Shown: piece after piece, positions 33,585-44,697 of the stretch
How positions within the stretch are numbered: position 1 is the stretch's first letter
Layout: each line of letters opens with the position of its first letter
Assembly: GCA_025084515.1 (NCBI GenBank)
Contig: JAJAGP010000049.1
Span: 62,001-126,000 of the forward strand
DNA: 64,000 nt
Direction: 5' to 3'
Source of the DNA: Ancistrus triradiatus
Taxonomy: Eukaryota > Chordata > Actinopteri > Siluriformes > Loricariidae
Program-made: the position numbers and the translations under genes
The notes under the pieces: model-generated
What the model was told of the DNA's origin: nothing
Databases searched by the model: none
What the model saw: only the letters and a program-made list of their open reading frames with translations

Positions 33585-35866
33585 CTAGTGAAAGAAAAAC
33601 AGCTCTCATCAAGGGACCCTAATAATCATAGACAGAATATACCTAGTCATCTCATTGGTTGCTGGACCGCATTGCTGGGTCAGCGTCGTCGCCATATTGG
33701 TCCAGGCAACTTCTCACAATTCTCCAAAGACTGTATTGGAAAAAAGATGCCTATACTCTAATAAATACTAATATAATAAAACAAGCATAGTAATAGATTA
33801 GCAACAGTAAATAGTATATGCAGTATAAATAATAATATAATCGTTGTATAATAGAGTATTCACTACTTTATATACAGTATTTATTTTTTGTTTGTACTAC
33901 ATATACCATCTACTATTGTTAATCTATTATTTTTATTAATTATACTATTTATTAGAATGCATCTTATTGTATTTACAGGCTACTAATATGCTGTACTGGA
34001 GTGTAACCAGAAAAATTTGAAGTATTTGCTTAGAAGCCAGTCTTGCCTGGACCAATATGGCGGCCATTTTGACGCATCACACCAACGGGCTGAAGTGGGT
34101 AATGAGGCGTCTAGGTATACATGTCTATGCTAACAAGTCCTTGTTTAGGAAAACAGAGGAGAGCGAGCCACCTTTCGGGAACCAGTCTGCACTCCTTCAG
34201 GTTTAAGGTCTGAACAGGTACAGATTTAGCAGATTAGGAGGTACTAATATCAGCGACCAGTGACAGTATCTCATTACAAACAAAATATAAAAGCAATAGG
34301 ACTGCCAGGCACTCGAGTGGCACTATACAATTCGTCAGTCCACCCCAGGGTGAACTAGATTCAGATCCCAGAGGTGTCTTCCAGTCGGGCTGACTCAGCA
34401 ATTCCTGCTCAGCTACTGAGATGGACTGGCACCTTGGGCAGGCTACATGCTCACCTGTGCCCTGTGAATTCTAGAACAGCCCCTGGAGATGGTCTTACCT
34501 GGCCTCAGAGAGCAGCTTCTTATTCTCTAAGGCCTGCAGGTCTGGGAGGTACTGATCAGGATCATGATCCATCACCACCAGGTCCAGACGATCCTCACCC
34601 AGGTGAGACACTAAACCAGAGATGGCTTCAGATGAGGAGCAGTTCAGCACCTGGAACTGATGTAGATCACAAAATGTATGTGCATATTTGAAGTTTTTGT
34701 TTCATTATGTAATCTTACGCAAAACAAACCGGCCAATTTCTCCTTCCTCCACAAGAAGCAAGTGATTTTGGTAATACTCCAAGTCATCCAACTCTTTCGA
34801 ACTTTATCTGCAGTGCCCCCCTTTTGTAGATGAGATTATTTTCGGGCCTCTTCACGCTGACACGCACGTACACGCCTTTTGCTTCCAAACTCCACTGGAA
34901 TTTGTTTTAAACATTGTAATTCATAAATAAACTGCAACTTATTGTTGGACAAAATAAAGTAACAAGTCACCTTTACGGCTGAATTAGGATGGAAGCGACG
35001 GCAATAGCTCCTCACAACCCCTAGGTGGTGCTCCTTCACTGTGATGACCACTGATTTAAAGGAACGTCCAAATGCAGGTACGTCGGAGTTTTTTTTCTGT
35101 CATTAACCCAAATGAAAACTCTGAAGCAACTTCTCCAAATAGTTCTACATTCTGTTTTATAATGCGGGCCATTTGGGTCATCATAGGGGGCTTACCTCTA
35201 GACACTCCTACTTAGCCCCCACCCAATCATAAATCATAAGTGACGTCCCCAAACCATGTTGAGCACGGGTGCTAAAACTTCCACAACACCGCGTCTCCTT
35301 AAAGTGCAAGCAGCTGCATGTTCCACACACTTGTCTATGCTTGAACCCTGCCACGAGTATGATCTCCTCTCCTTTCTCCGCAGTCAGGGGGTCCACTTCG
35401 ACCGTGAACAGCCTTCCAGAGGGGGGGAGCAGGCGCAGGATCCGTACAGAGGTGTAACCGCAGTGCATCCCCAGCTCCAGAGCTCGGAGAGGAGCCTCAC
35501 GCCTCACCACCTGATCCAGGAACTTCCCTGAGAGCAGGAACACGTGACCTCACATACACCACGCATAGCACCGATACTCTGAGTATTCTTTATAACCATG
35601 AGAATGCCAGCCGGACCTTTCTCGGGCCCGATGCTGAGCGAGCTGTGGGCTTCCGCGTACACGTTGAACGTCGCCAGGACACTTTCCACCTGGCCGTGGG
35701 TGCACTCTTTGAAAACGTACGCGTGAGTCTTGCTGACACACACTTTCCCACGGAGGAGCTTCAGCAGCCTCCCATACACACCGCGGCCCAGAGCCAGCAG
35801 CGGGGAACGGCACAGGGTGAGACCCACGAGCAGCAGAGGGAGTGGAATCAGCATAAACGACATCAT
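33431..35866 (-). CDS. COMT-like membrane protein, probable pseudoenzyme (four exons)
   Basis: Minus-strand exons are 35866-35617, 35527-35331, 34656-34499 and 33584-33431, giving 252 aa (membrane COMT is 271). Residues 3-30 form a hydrophobic N-terminal anchor, followed by a catechol O-methyltransferase domain. SAM-site residues are present: the LELG-x-x-CGY block (Glu101) and TVEVD (Glu127). Of the Mg and catalytic positions of human S-COMT, Asp141 is kept (Asp179) and Glu199 is kept (Glu239). Lys144 aligns with Pro182, Asp169 with Asn207, and Asn170 with Gly208. These are three losses, so catechol methylation is unlikely while SAM binding may persist. TOMT, a COMT relative, also has a non-catalytic role; a comparable role here is inference. 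The first donor (AAG/GTCCGG) is weak. The reading frame and intron phases are otherwise consistent. Confidence 0.82.
33630..34132. mobile_element. MITE with long terminal inverted repeats
   Basis: CATAGACA and TATACCTAG at the left end recur inverted at the right end. Further in, GCCATATTGGTCCAGGCAA pairs with TTGCCTGGACCAATATGGC. The arms are about 90-100 bp. It lies in the last intron of the COMT-like gene; a relative is at 58660-59410. Confidence 0.8.
34499..34656 (-). CDS. COMT-like exon 3
   Basis: After CTACATCAG it encodes FQVLNCSSSEAI and LDLVVMDHDPDQYLPD, equivalent to VTLVVGASQDII and the LDHWKDRYLPD region of COMT. The donor is GTAAG. Confidence 0.85.
35331..35527 (-). CDS. COMT-like exon 2 (SAM-binding core)
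   Basis: After CTGCTCTCAG it encodes KFLDQVVRREAPL, the ELG-x-x-CGY motif and TVEVDP, and ends at FKHRQ in phase 0 before GTGTGT. The ending matches the COMT exon boundary after the AGVKDK block. Confidence 0.85.
35617..35866 (-). CDS. COMT-like exon 1 (N-terminal anchor)
   Basis: Encodes MMSFMLIPLP onward to IGPEK, 83 codons plus one base. A CGCTTCCAG acceptor ten bases upstream of the ATG suggests a separate 5'UTR exon. Confidence 0.8.
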
Positions 35867-37263
35867 GTTTGCAGACCTGGAAGCGAAACATTTGAATCCT
35901 ATTTAATATTTGCAGCATTATGCCACGTTACGTTTCGTTCCGTACAGAGGCTGTGCTAAGCTAATGTCCTGTAGAAAATAAATCAAACGCGCCATATGCA
36001 AATATGCCCAGACGTGCGTGGAAATGGTCCATAGTGCCCATGTGAAACCTATACCATGGGCGTGTCTAGCCCCCTTTGTAGCGGCTAAAATAAGAGTAAA
36101 AAGTGGTTTTTGTTGTTGTTTTTTTGTCTATGATAAGATGGAAAAAAATGTTAAAACCAAGTTGAAATACAATCGTGGCATAATGTCTAGGCTTAGCTGA
36201 AAGAAAAGTATATAGGAGCCGGTAAAACTGATTTTTCTTGACATTTCCACATTGTTCCTCTTGGCTTGAGTGATTTTTGATTAAGGAAGCAGGTATTCTG
36301 TCAAAAACCACGACACGCCATAGTCACTTATGTACAAGTGAGGTTTAAATACGCATTATGTAGTTTACAGAATCCAGTGTAGTCACGTAATTACTTGTCT
36401 TGGCTTTAAATAAGTTTAATAAATAGCTGTCAGCATTTGGAATATGTCAGTATCTTCCTGTAAACCCAACACGACTGACTGTTAATCCTTCCATTATTTT
36501 ATTATTGTTTTTCTTCTTACAAACTTCATTAAATAAATAAAAAACATTAAAACACAATAAACGAATTCAATCCCACCGACTGTTTGTGTAGCTCGCCACC
36601 TGCTGGTAGAAAAATGTTTCGCTACAGCCGCATTCATTATTAATTGTAAAGAATAAAGAATAATTACTTGACAAGTGATATACTAAGTAAAGAAGATAAC
36701 CATACGAGAGATAAAATGCACACAATAGATACTAGATACAGAGTTAATCCACACGTATCGGCATGGTGTATGGTCCTGAATTGCGAACGGCGAGGTAGCC
36801 ATCTACTAAAGAGAAATAATAAACAATAAAATAACACAATACACATAACGAGCCTTAATCCGGATAAGGAGGGAGGCGGTAGCCTATTATAAAGTGCAGC
36901 ATGTACAAATAATATCGGTGTGTTGTTGTGAAATAGGTAGTAGGTGAAAATCGCTAGAACTAATAATAGATGTGATTGTGTGTTTATGAAAATGAGGAAA
37001 ACATATAATTAACAAATACTAGGGATACTCTGCCAGTGCTGCAACAATTGCCCCTGCCCAGCAATTCAATGGACTGACAAACCCTTCCTGGGCATGTCGC
37101 AGGGACGGGCACACTGCCACTCTGACCAGTAAAATAGGTGTTAATAAACAAATAAATAACTAAATAAAATAAACAAAATAATAAAAATAACGAAATGAAT
37201 AAATAAAAACTACTATTTCTACTATATTTGTTAAACAAATACTAGCTGATTTCCATGGTGGTA

Positions 37264-37310
<47 letters not shown>

Positions 37311-37465
37311 TAGCACCCTGTTTGGTCTTATATAGTCTTAATTTGTAATAGAGCTCAAAAATAATAATCGTATTCCTTAAATTAATTAATTAATCAATCA
37401 GTTAAAGCATAAATGATAACTCATACTTCCACTAAATGCCAAAAACGATTAGACTGAGTCAGAAC
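35867..37465. other. Upstream region of the COMT-like gene
   Basis: AT-rich, with no coding exon seen. A SINE-tail-like block lies near 37040-37130, and a (TAA)n run at 37262-37308. Confidence 0.45.
37262..37308. repeat. (TAA)n microsatellite
   Basis: About 15 pure ATA/TAA units. Confidence 0.95.
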
Positions 37466-37470
37466 TTACC

Positions 37471-37513
37471 ATAAGAAGAGAAAGCCACAGGGAAAGCAAG
37501 CTCTTTTTGTGTT

Positions 37514-37571
<58 letters not shown>

Positions 37572-37690
37572 AAACCAGCTGAGACACAGCAGAAGCTGAC
37601 AGATACATCTGCTCCATGTCACCTGTTTCTGATCGCTTGATGGTTTATCAGAACAGTGGGAGGAGTGGTGGGAGCTGTCATTCAACCAAG
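37471..37690 (-). other. Candidate 5'UTR exon of the COMT-like gene
   Basis: On the minus strand a TTTTATAAG motif (about 37712) is followed some 240 bp downstream by a strong donor, TTATG/GTAAGT, at 37470. The interval contains a (CA)n run. It could be the non-coding first exon that pairs with the acceptor before the COMT-like ATG. This is inference only. Confidence 0.25.
37518..37568. repeat. (GT)n microsatellite
   Basis: A pure GT run of about 25 units, preceded by GTTT variants. Confidence 0.95.
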
Positions 37691-38061
37691 TGGGCGTGGT
37701 TACGTAGATACTTATAAAAGGTTAAAGAGCAGTTTTTGTGGGATATTAGGCTAAACGTGGCTTAATGTTTTAATACAACAGTCTATGAATAACTAAATTT
37801 TATTAATTCTAAACCTTATTGACGGTAGTAACTGTCCGCAACAGCATTAAACCGTGTGGAACAGAACAGTAGCAACAAACTGATTTATACTTACTTTATA
37901 CTTCCTTTGTGCGAGAGAGAATATACTACGGAAGTTTTAAAACGTAGCGTTCGTGTTAGAAGTTACATTTTTTTAGCTTTAACCTTTTATGAAATCAGAA
38001 ACGATAGTAAGAAACATCGCTACCAAAACACAAGGAAATGTAGCTAAGCTCAAGCGTTCAC

Positions 38062-38192
38062 GAGGCTGTGTTCCAAACCGTGTACTGTGTGCTACATATA
38101 TAGCTTCAGAATCGATATACTGTACTGCTAGTAGTGAATACTACTACTTAGCGTACTTTTGGTACAGTTTTTCTGAATTGGAACACAGCCTC
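38062..38192. mobile_element. Short MITE, 131 bp
   Basis: Perfect 15-bp inverted ends GAGGCTGTGTTCCAA / TTGGAACACAGCCTC. A worn paralogue at 53953-54072 sits at the equivalent place in the next unit, so it inserted before the duplication. Confidence 0.8.
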
Positions 38193-38619
38193 AAACTAGC
38201 GTATACATTGACGCTCCACCTACATCTATAATTCACACGTCCGGATTGGTTTACATTGGTTAGGTAGGCGGTGCTTAGCTGCTTAGACCCCACCCATCAC
38301 ATTCAAAGAAAAGTACAGTACACAGAGGGCGAAACACGTTACTATGGCAACCTTAAAGCTACAAGCACCGTAATCATTCAATAGCGGAAATCAGAGCTTC
38401 ACACTCACTTAATTAATAAAGATTAAATATTATTTAAATAATATAGCACTGGTGGTGTTATTACTTATAATCTTAAATTTATAATTAATATATTATCTGA
38501 TTAATCTTGCAAAATGAATACAGTCTTATCCAAAAACAAGTGAACTCCAGGACCATGTTATGTTAATTTTCTAATTAGGGCACATTTATGGAAATGGATC
38601 CCAGTAGTACCTTCTAGCT

Positions 38620-38780
38620 GGTACAGGTGCCACAAACAGACACAGTTAGGTGTGTATGAGGGTGGTGAGGCCAGTTGGGGAATCAACCCAAGACGCTGCA
38701 ACACCGAACCTTACCCAGCCCTGTGATGGACTGATGTCCCGTCCAGGGCACGCATACCTAACCTGTAACCCTGACTAGGA
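38620..38780 (-). mobile_element. SINE-like fragment
   Basis: Contains GATGGACTGATGTCCCGTCC, the tail phrase common in fish SINEs, after a worn body. The orientation is uncertain. Confidence 0.4.
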
Positions 38781-39464
38781 AAACGTGGGGGTAAATCATG
38801 GAATAATATTTATAAAAATTCAAATGAATTACAGTATTAACAAAGTTAATCTCTGAGACCTTACAAACAAGAAGACTATCAACAAGTTGCTGTTTAAACG
38901 GTTCATTGTTTTAAAATAATTAAATCTCAACCACGGGTTGGTCTTGTATAGTTCCCAGAAAAATCTATTGAAATAGTCTCCATGTTGTGTTTAGACTGAG
39001 GTGTCTAAGAAACTGTTCCTGCTCTGGTTTTGCTCGTTATGTGTCTTACATCTTCTGTCATTGTTATATAACAAATAATAAACAAAATGTCTGTCATTAT
39101 TCTGTTGCTCTCATATTTGATGTATGTGTAAATTAGATTTGCTTAAGTTTTAGGCTTTTTTAGAAGACTGAAACAATACCACAAACCTAACTGAGAGCTG
39201 ACTTGAACCCTGTTTAATGAATAATTAGAGAATTTAAATTAGAGTTAACCAAAAGCAAAAGCAAAGCCCTCCGTATCCTGGTCAGGGTTGCATGGAGATC
39301 TGGAGCAAATGGAAAATTAGAAACAAAAGCACTCAGTGTGGAACTGAAGTTATAAAGGGGAACTAAGGATCAGCTAACACATATCTGAGACCTAATGCAA
39401 AAACACACAGTCAAGTTCATTACTGCAGTGCATAGACCATACATGTCAAGTGGATTTGAAAACT

Positions 39465-39575
39465 TGAGGGTTGACGGCCCTGCAGTGGCAGCTTGGTGGA
39501 ACTTGAACTCGCAGCTTTCTGAATAACAGCCCATAATCTTAAGCTCTGAGCCAGCACTGGCAGTCACTAGGTTAA
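39465..39575 (-). mobile_element. SINE fragment
   Basis: GCAGTGGCAGCTTGGTGG followed by a reverse B box (GGAACTTGAACTCGCAG). The same family as 13553. Confidence 0.55.
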
Positions 39576-40085
39576 AATCCATATTATCGTGATCTCTATT
39601 GTAGGATCCCTCCGTGTAACTCTTCAGTTTGTCATTATTTCCACTCTGTTTGGTTTATTTAAATTAACCCACAAGTTAACCCACAAGTCTCTGCAAATGT
39701 TTTTTATGAAAATCAGCCTCGAGGATGTTGCTTTTAGTTCTCACCAGTTTATTTTGTTTCTACTTTATGGACAGATTTGCATGGACGTCATGACAACTCT
39801 TCATCATTTTTACATTTTTTATTTGATATGATTTCTTGTATATCCCATTTGTATATTTGATATCCTTCGTTTAATAGATTTCTTCTCTGTTTATATAGTA
39901 TGTAGCCTAACTCTCTTCTGCGTTCTGTTTATATTCCTTTGGCAGTGGAGTATCGTGTAATAATTTCACTGCACTTTATACTGTGTGTGGCCAGGTCAGT
40001 TGCTGGTAAATATGTTCAAGAGGTTTAATAATTCTTCATTATTGCAAATCCATAATTAAATAACTTCCATGGCTTGTTATATTGT
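39576..40085 (+). repeat. Duplicated segment, copy 1 (mates 43680-43985 and 56440-56680)
   Basis: Shared phrases in order are TTTATGAAAATCAGCCTC, a GTTGCTTTT/GTTGTTTTT block, CACCAGT, GGTAAATATGT and CCATAATTAAAT. Copies 1 and 2 bracket the transposon cluster at 40.3-43.65 kb. Confidence 0.6.
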
Positions 40086-40095
40086 TCCAAATAAT

Positions 40096-40099
40096 TATA

Positions 40100-40156
<57 letters not shown>

Positions 40157-40157
40157 G
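40096..40157. repeat. (AT)n microsatellite
   Basis: An almost pure TA run. Confidence 0.95.
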
Positions 40158-40299
40158 CTGTAGGAGCACTACTGCAGACACCCGCCGTTTCTAATGTCCA
40201 GACGCGACACTTAGACCCCCCTGACGGGTATTTCCCACACAGCTACCGCATCTCCACCCCTGTCTGCAGGCGGCTATTGTCTTTCTTGAACAAATGAAA

Positions 40300-40800
40300 A
40301 TTTCCATTGGATTAAGGTCAGGCGTTGACTCTTGGCCATTCCAAAACATTTTAACTTATTTCCTTCTTAACCATTTTTGGTAGAACGGTTGTTGCTTAGG
40401 GTCGTTGCTGCTGCATGACCAACCTTCTCTTGAGATTCAGTGCATGGACAAGATGTCCTGACATGTTCCTTAGAATTCTCTGAATCATCAAGAATTAATT
40501 GTTCCATCAATGATGGCAAAGCTGTCCTGCCCAGATGCAGCAAAACAGGCACAAACCATGATACTAACACCACCAGTTTCCAGATGGGATAAGGTTCTTA
40601 TGCTGGAATGTAGGTGTTTTTCCTTTTCCAAAACATAACGCTTCCTATTTTAACACAAAAAAGTTCTATTTGGTCTCATCCATCCACCAAAACTTCTTCC
40701 AATAGCCTTCTGGCTTGTCATGTTCTTTTTGGAGAGCAGTGGCTTTCTCCTTGTAAACCCTGCCATTGTACACCATTGTGTTCAGTGTTCTTCTGATGGA
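40300..40800 (-). mobile_element. Tc1 transposon fragment (minus strand)
   Basis: The minus strand encodes degraded Tc1 transposase pieces (NTMVYNGRVYKEKA and FWWMDETK at 40800-40660). The left part shares a long stretch with 45860-46160 and 52085-52315. The frame is broken throughout and no terminal repeat is left. Confidence 0.75.
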
Positions 40801-40804
40801 GGAG

Positions 40805-41767
40805 GAAGGGACTCCTGCCAGAGAGCATATGAATGATCCAGAGAGGAATTGGGAGGAAATCATGTGTTCAGGATGAAACCAAAATAGAACTTTTTGGGTT
40901 AAAAACCAACTGGAAGGAAAGAGGAAGAAATGCTGACTTGCTCCCAAGACACCCCTACCTACTGTGAAGCATGGGGTGGAGACTCATGCTTTGGGGATGT
41001 TTTTCTGCCCCCAGTGCAGAGGGGACAGGACGAATGCTGATCAGTGTTAAGGGAAAGAATGAACGGGGCCCATGTATGGTGAGATTTTAAGCAAAACCTC
41101 CTTACATCATGAGAGCATGAAGATGGAAACGTGGGCTGGGCTTCCAGGCATGACAATGATGCCAAACACGAGGAGTGGCCTCGTTTAAAAGCATTTCAAG
41201 GTTCTGACTGTTTTTAGCCTAGTGGTTATTAAGGTACTGGACTATGGACCAAAAAGATGCAGGGTTAAAATCCCATCTCTGCCAAGCTGTAAGATTGATC
41301 AAATTGTAAGTTGCTTGGAAAGGGCGTTTTGCTAAATGCTGTAATGTAAATGTCCTTCCTCAACCCCATAGAAACATTGTGGGGAGGGAGTTTAAAGTCC
41401 GTGTTGCCCCAAAAACATCAATTGCTCTAGGAGAGATCTGCATGGAGGAAATGCGCAAAAATTACCAGCTACAGTGTGTGCCAAACCTGGTGAAGACGTA
41501 CAGGGAAACGTTTACTCTGTCATGCCAACAAAGGTTATGTGGACAAAGTATTGGTTGTGAACTTTGTTATTGACCAAATACTTATTTTCACCATAATTAC
41601 AATTAAATAAAAAAAAAATCCTACAATGTGATTTCTGGATTTTTCTCATTTTGTCTCTCATAGTTGAAGTGTAGCTCTGATGAAAAATTACAGACCTCCT
41701 CATCTTTCTTAAGTAGGAGGGAACTTGACACAATCAGTGGCTGACTTATATTTTTTGCCCCATTGTA
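40805..41767 (+). mobile_element. Tc1 transposon fragment (plus strand), SINE-interrupted
   Basis: The plus strand matches the transposase region of the element at 48919-50205 (GTTAAGGGAAAGAATGAACG, GGAGATCTGCATGGAGGAA). It ends in the family terminus GTGGCTGACTTATATTTTTT / GCCCCATTGTA. It is joined head-to-head with the minus-strand fragment at about 40800. Confidence 0.75.
41208..41358 (+). mobile_element. SINE inserted in the Tc1 fragment
   Basis: A plus-strand copy: GGGTTAAAATCCC (worn B box), then GGGCGTTTTGCTAAATGCTG, the L2-type tail. The Tc1 sequence resumes after it. Confidence 0.75.
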
Positions 41768-42070
41768 TGCCTAATGGGTACGTGGAGCAGGCTGCCAGAT
41801 TAAAAATTTAGAATGTCAAATCCTTAAGTCGTTCCATTCAAGGACAAAGGTTGTCACATTTAAAGCATGGGGGGGAATTGCTTTCCCCAGGAAACCCACC
41901 CCCCCCAATTTGCTTAGGTCTGATAATTCCTGGTCCTTGAATTAGGGGCCTGGATAGGTGGTCAGTTATATCTTTCAACAGTTAACTCCATAGACAGGGG
42001 GCATCAATCCTTATTGAAAGATATGTTCCTTTTATTATGCCAATATGGATGCAGATCGGAAATGGTAGTA

Positions 42071-43650
42071 CAGTCGTATGAAAAAGTTTGGGCACCCCTG
42101 ATAATTTTCATGATTTTTCTTTATAAATCATTGGTTGTCCAGCTCAGCAGTTTCAGGTAAATATATCATATAGCAGATGAACACCGTGATATTTCAGAAG
42201 TGAAATTAAGTTTATAGGTTTTACAGAAAGTGTGCAGTAATTATTCAAACAAAATTAGGCAGGTGCATAAATTTTGGCACCCTTGTCATTTGAATACCTT
42301 TAGCACTAAATATTGGAACACAAAATTTGTTTTGTAAGCTCATTGACCCTTGATCTACATACACAAGTGAATCCAACTATGAGAAAGTGTTAAGGTGGCC
42401 AATTGGAAGTTTTTCTCCTCTTTTTATCTTCTCTGAAAAGTGGCAAAATTGGAGCCTCAAAACAACTCTCAAATGGCCTGAAAACAAAGGTTATTCAACA
42501 TCATGGTTCAGGGGAAGGATACAAAAAGCTATCTCAGAGATTTCAGCTGTCAGTTTCCACTGTGAGGAACAGTGAGGCAATGGAAGACCACAGGCACAGT
42601 TCTAGTTAAGGAACTCCCGAAGTGGCAGACCAAGAAAAATCTCAGATAGGCAGATGCAAAGGATGGTGAGAACAGTCATAGTCAAGCCACAGACCAGGTC
42701 CAAACACCTACAACCTCATCTTGCTGCAGATGGTGTCACTGTGCATCGTTCAACTATTCAGAGCAGTTTGCACAAGGAGAGGCTGTATGGGAGAGTAATG
42801 CAGAAGAAGCCTTTTCTGCAGACACGCCACAAACAGAGTCACTTGAGGTGTGCTACAGCACATTTGGACAATCCAGCTTCATTTTGGAATAAAGTGCAGT
42901 GTACTGATGAAACTAAAATGGAGTTATTTGGACATAACAATAAGCGATATGCATGGTGGAAAAAGAACACAGCATTCCCAAGACAAACACTTGCTACCCA
43001 CAGTAAAATTTGGTGGTGGTTCCATCATGCTGTGGGGCTGTGTGGCCAGTGCAGGTACAGGCAATCTTGAGGGTCGCATGGATTCCAGTTAATATCAGCA
43101 GACTCTTGAGAACAATGTTCAAGAATCAGTGACAAAGTTGAACTTGCACCGAGGCCAACGACCCCAAACCCTGCTCAAAATCTACCAAGGCATTCATGCA
43201 GAGGAACCAGTACAACGTTCTGGAATGGCCTCTCAGTCCCCAGACATGAATATTACTGAAAATGTGGGCTGTCCATTCTCGGAAACCATCAAACCTGACT
43301 GAACTGGAGATGTTTCTAAAGAAGAATGGTCGAAAGCACCTTCAACCAGAATCCAGACTGGAAGCTGTAGGAAGCGTTTAGCGGCTGTTATTTCTACAAA
43401 AGGAGGATCTTCTAAATATTGATGTCTTTTTCTGTTGGGGTGCCCAATTTATGCACTGCCTATTTTCAATTTGTTTGATATTACTGCACACTTCTGTAAA
43501 TCCTATAAAACTTCATTTCACTTCTCAAATATCACTGTGTTCATCTGCTGTATGATATATTTAACTCAAGTTGCTGATCTGAACAACCAATGATTTATAA
43601 ACTAAAATCATGAAAATTATCAGGGGTGCCCAAACTTTTTCATACGACTG
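42071..43650 (+). mobile_element. Full-length Tc1 transposon, transposase inactivated
   Basis: The terminal inverted repeats match closely at both ends: CAGTCGTATGAAAAAGTTTG and its inverse, extending through GGGCACCCCTGATAATTTTC. They are flanked by TA at 42069-42070 and 43651-43652. The length, about 1.58 kb, is right for Tc1. The plus strand carries a transposase with an HTH segment near 42480-42600 and a catalytic part near 42850-43070 (DETKMELFG, LWGCVASAGTG). It is split over several frames by indels. Confidence 0.92.
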
Positions 43651-43671
43651 TATGGCTCTTATCATTACTGA

Positions 43672-43985
43672 ACCAGTAGTCAGTTACAAGGTTAAACTCA
43701 TATTGTTGTGATCTCTGTGATAACTCAGGGTACGTCTTGAGTTCGTAATTCTTTCCATTCTGTTTTGTTTATTTTAAATCAGCACACGTTTTATGAAAAT
43801 CAGCCTCCAAGACTTGTTGTTTTTCACTTTCACCAGTGTTTCTTGGTCGCTGCTTTATGCACGGTTTTGCATAGACTAACAATTTAGTAGCAAATAACCT
43901 ATTTGGGAAGGGCAGATACTGGAATGTATGTGCAAAGAGGATTAAACATTCTCCATAATTAAATCGATTCTATGGTTAGTTGTAT
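43672..43985 (+). repeat. Duplicated segment, copy 2
   Basis: Homologous to 39576-40085, with the same order of phrases (GTTACAAGGTTAAACTCATA, TTTATGAAAATCAGCCTCCA). Confidence 0.6.
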
Positions 43986-44369
43986 TGTTTTATTTGTTCT
44001 TAATGATGAACAGCATTCTGAAAACAGGCACTGTAAGTACAGTATGTGTTCGATGATACAATGGAGCAGTAACGGATTTTAAAAATGATCTCAGTCCAGT
44101 ATGTAGAGGCTGGTTGTAAAAATAAATATGTTTTCCATGAAACAAACGTGACTTGTGGTGTTCACTGAGTACCATCTTTTTCTGTTTGAATTTCCACTAA
44201 ATGCATAATCATGTAAACACTTTGAGATGACCTGGATTTCTTTATCAAATGCTCTTTGAATAAGGTTGATATTGTACTCGACTTTCTGGAACAAATGTGA
44301 CATTACTGATCATTGACAACTGACCATTTTAAAACACAAAAATATGAACAAAACTAAATTTGAAGTAGG

Positions 44370-44546
44370 CAGCTTATTTAGTCTGCTGGAATGTAATCTA
44401 TTTGCTCTTGTTCCCTGTGAAAACTGCAAGCCATTTATGGAAATGGAGTGTTCATCCTATGTGCCAGTCTCACCCCGCCCATTTTGAGCAATGGCTTTTG
44501 TCTGACTTCATCATACTTGCTGTCACTTTGCAGTTGCTCCTCCATC
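44370..44546 (+). promoter_or_regulatory. Conserved 5' flank of lectin copy 1
   Basis: Closely matches 55170-55347 upstream of lectin copy 2 (CCCTGTGAAAACTGCA, ATGGCTTTTGTCTGACTTCA). It probably contains the promoter and 5'UTR. No TATA box was recognised. Confidence 0.5.
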
Positions 44547-44583
44547 ATGATGCTGAAACTTTTTCTTCTCCTGTGTCTCAGTG
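44547..44583 (+). CDS. Lectin copy 1 exon 1 (signal peptide)
   Basis: ATGATG start, then a hydrophobic run ending in CLS and one base of the next codon before GTGAGT. Too short to be listed as an open frame; recognised by match to copy 2. Confidence 0.8.
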
Positions 44584-44697
44584 GTGAGTGTCTGTTGATT
44601 CATTTTGACTAGTTGTGATCATATAATTCCATTATTGTCTGTTGTAGTAAGAAAATCCAAAATATGCTTCAGAAATTTGTATATATAGTGGAAAAGT

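Larger units (their letters stand above)
37980..39250. repeat. Segmental duplication unit, left copy (spacer only)
   Basis: Blocks here match 53870-54480 and 54720-54790 in the same order: the MITE at 38062, GGTTAGGTAGGCGGTG, TCTAAGAAACTGTTCCTG, and AACCAAAAGCAAAAGCAAAG. The last two also match 63200 and 63645. This is the spacer that lies between lectin genes. Confidence 0.7.

Noticed and set aside
37449..37685. 78-codon minus-strand frame with a Thr-His repeat
   Set aside because: The repeat is a translated (CA)n microsatellite. The segment is better explained as a possible non-coding exon.
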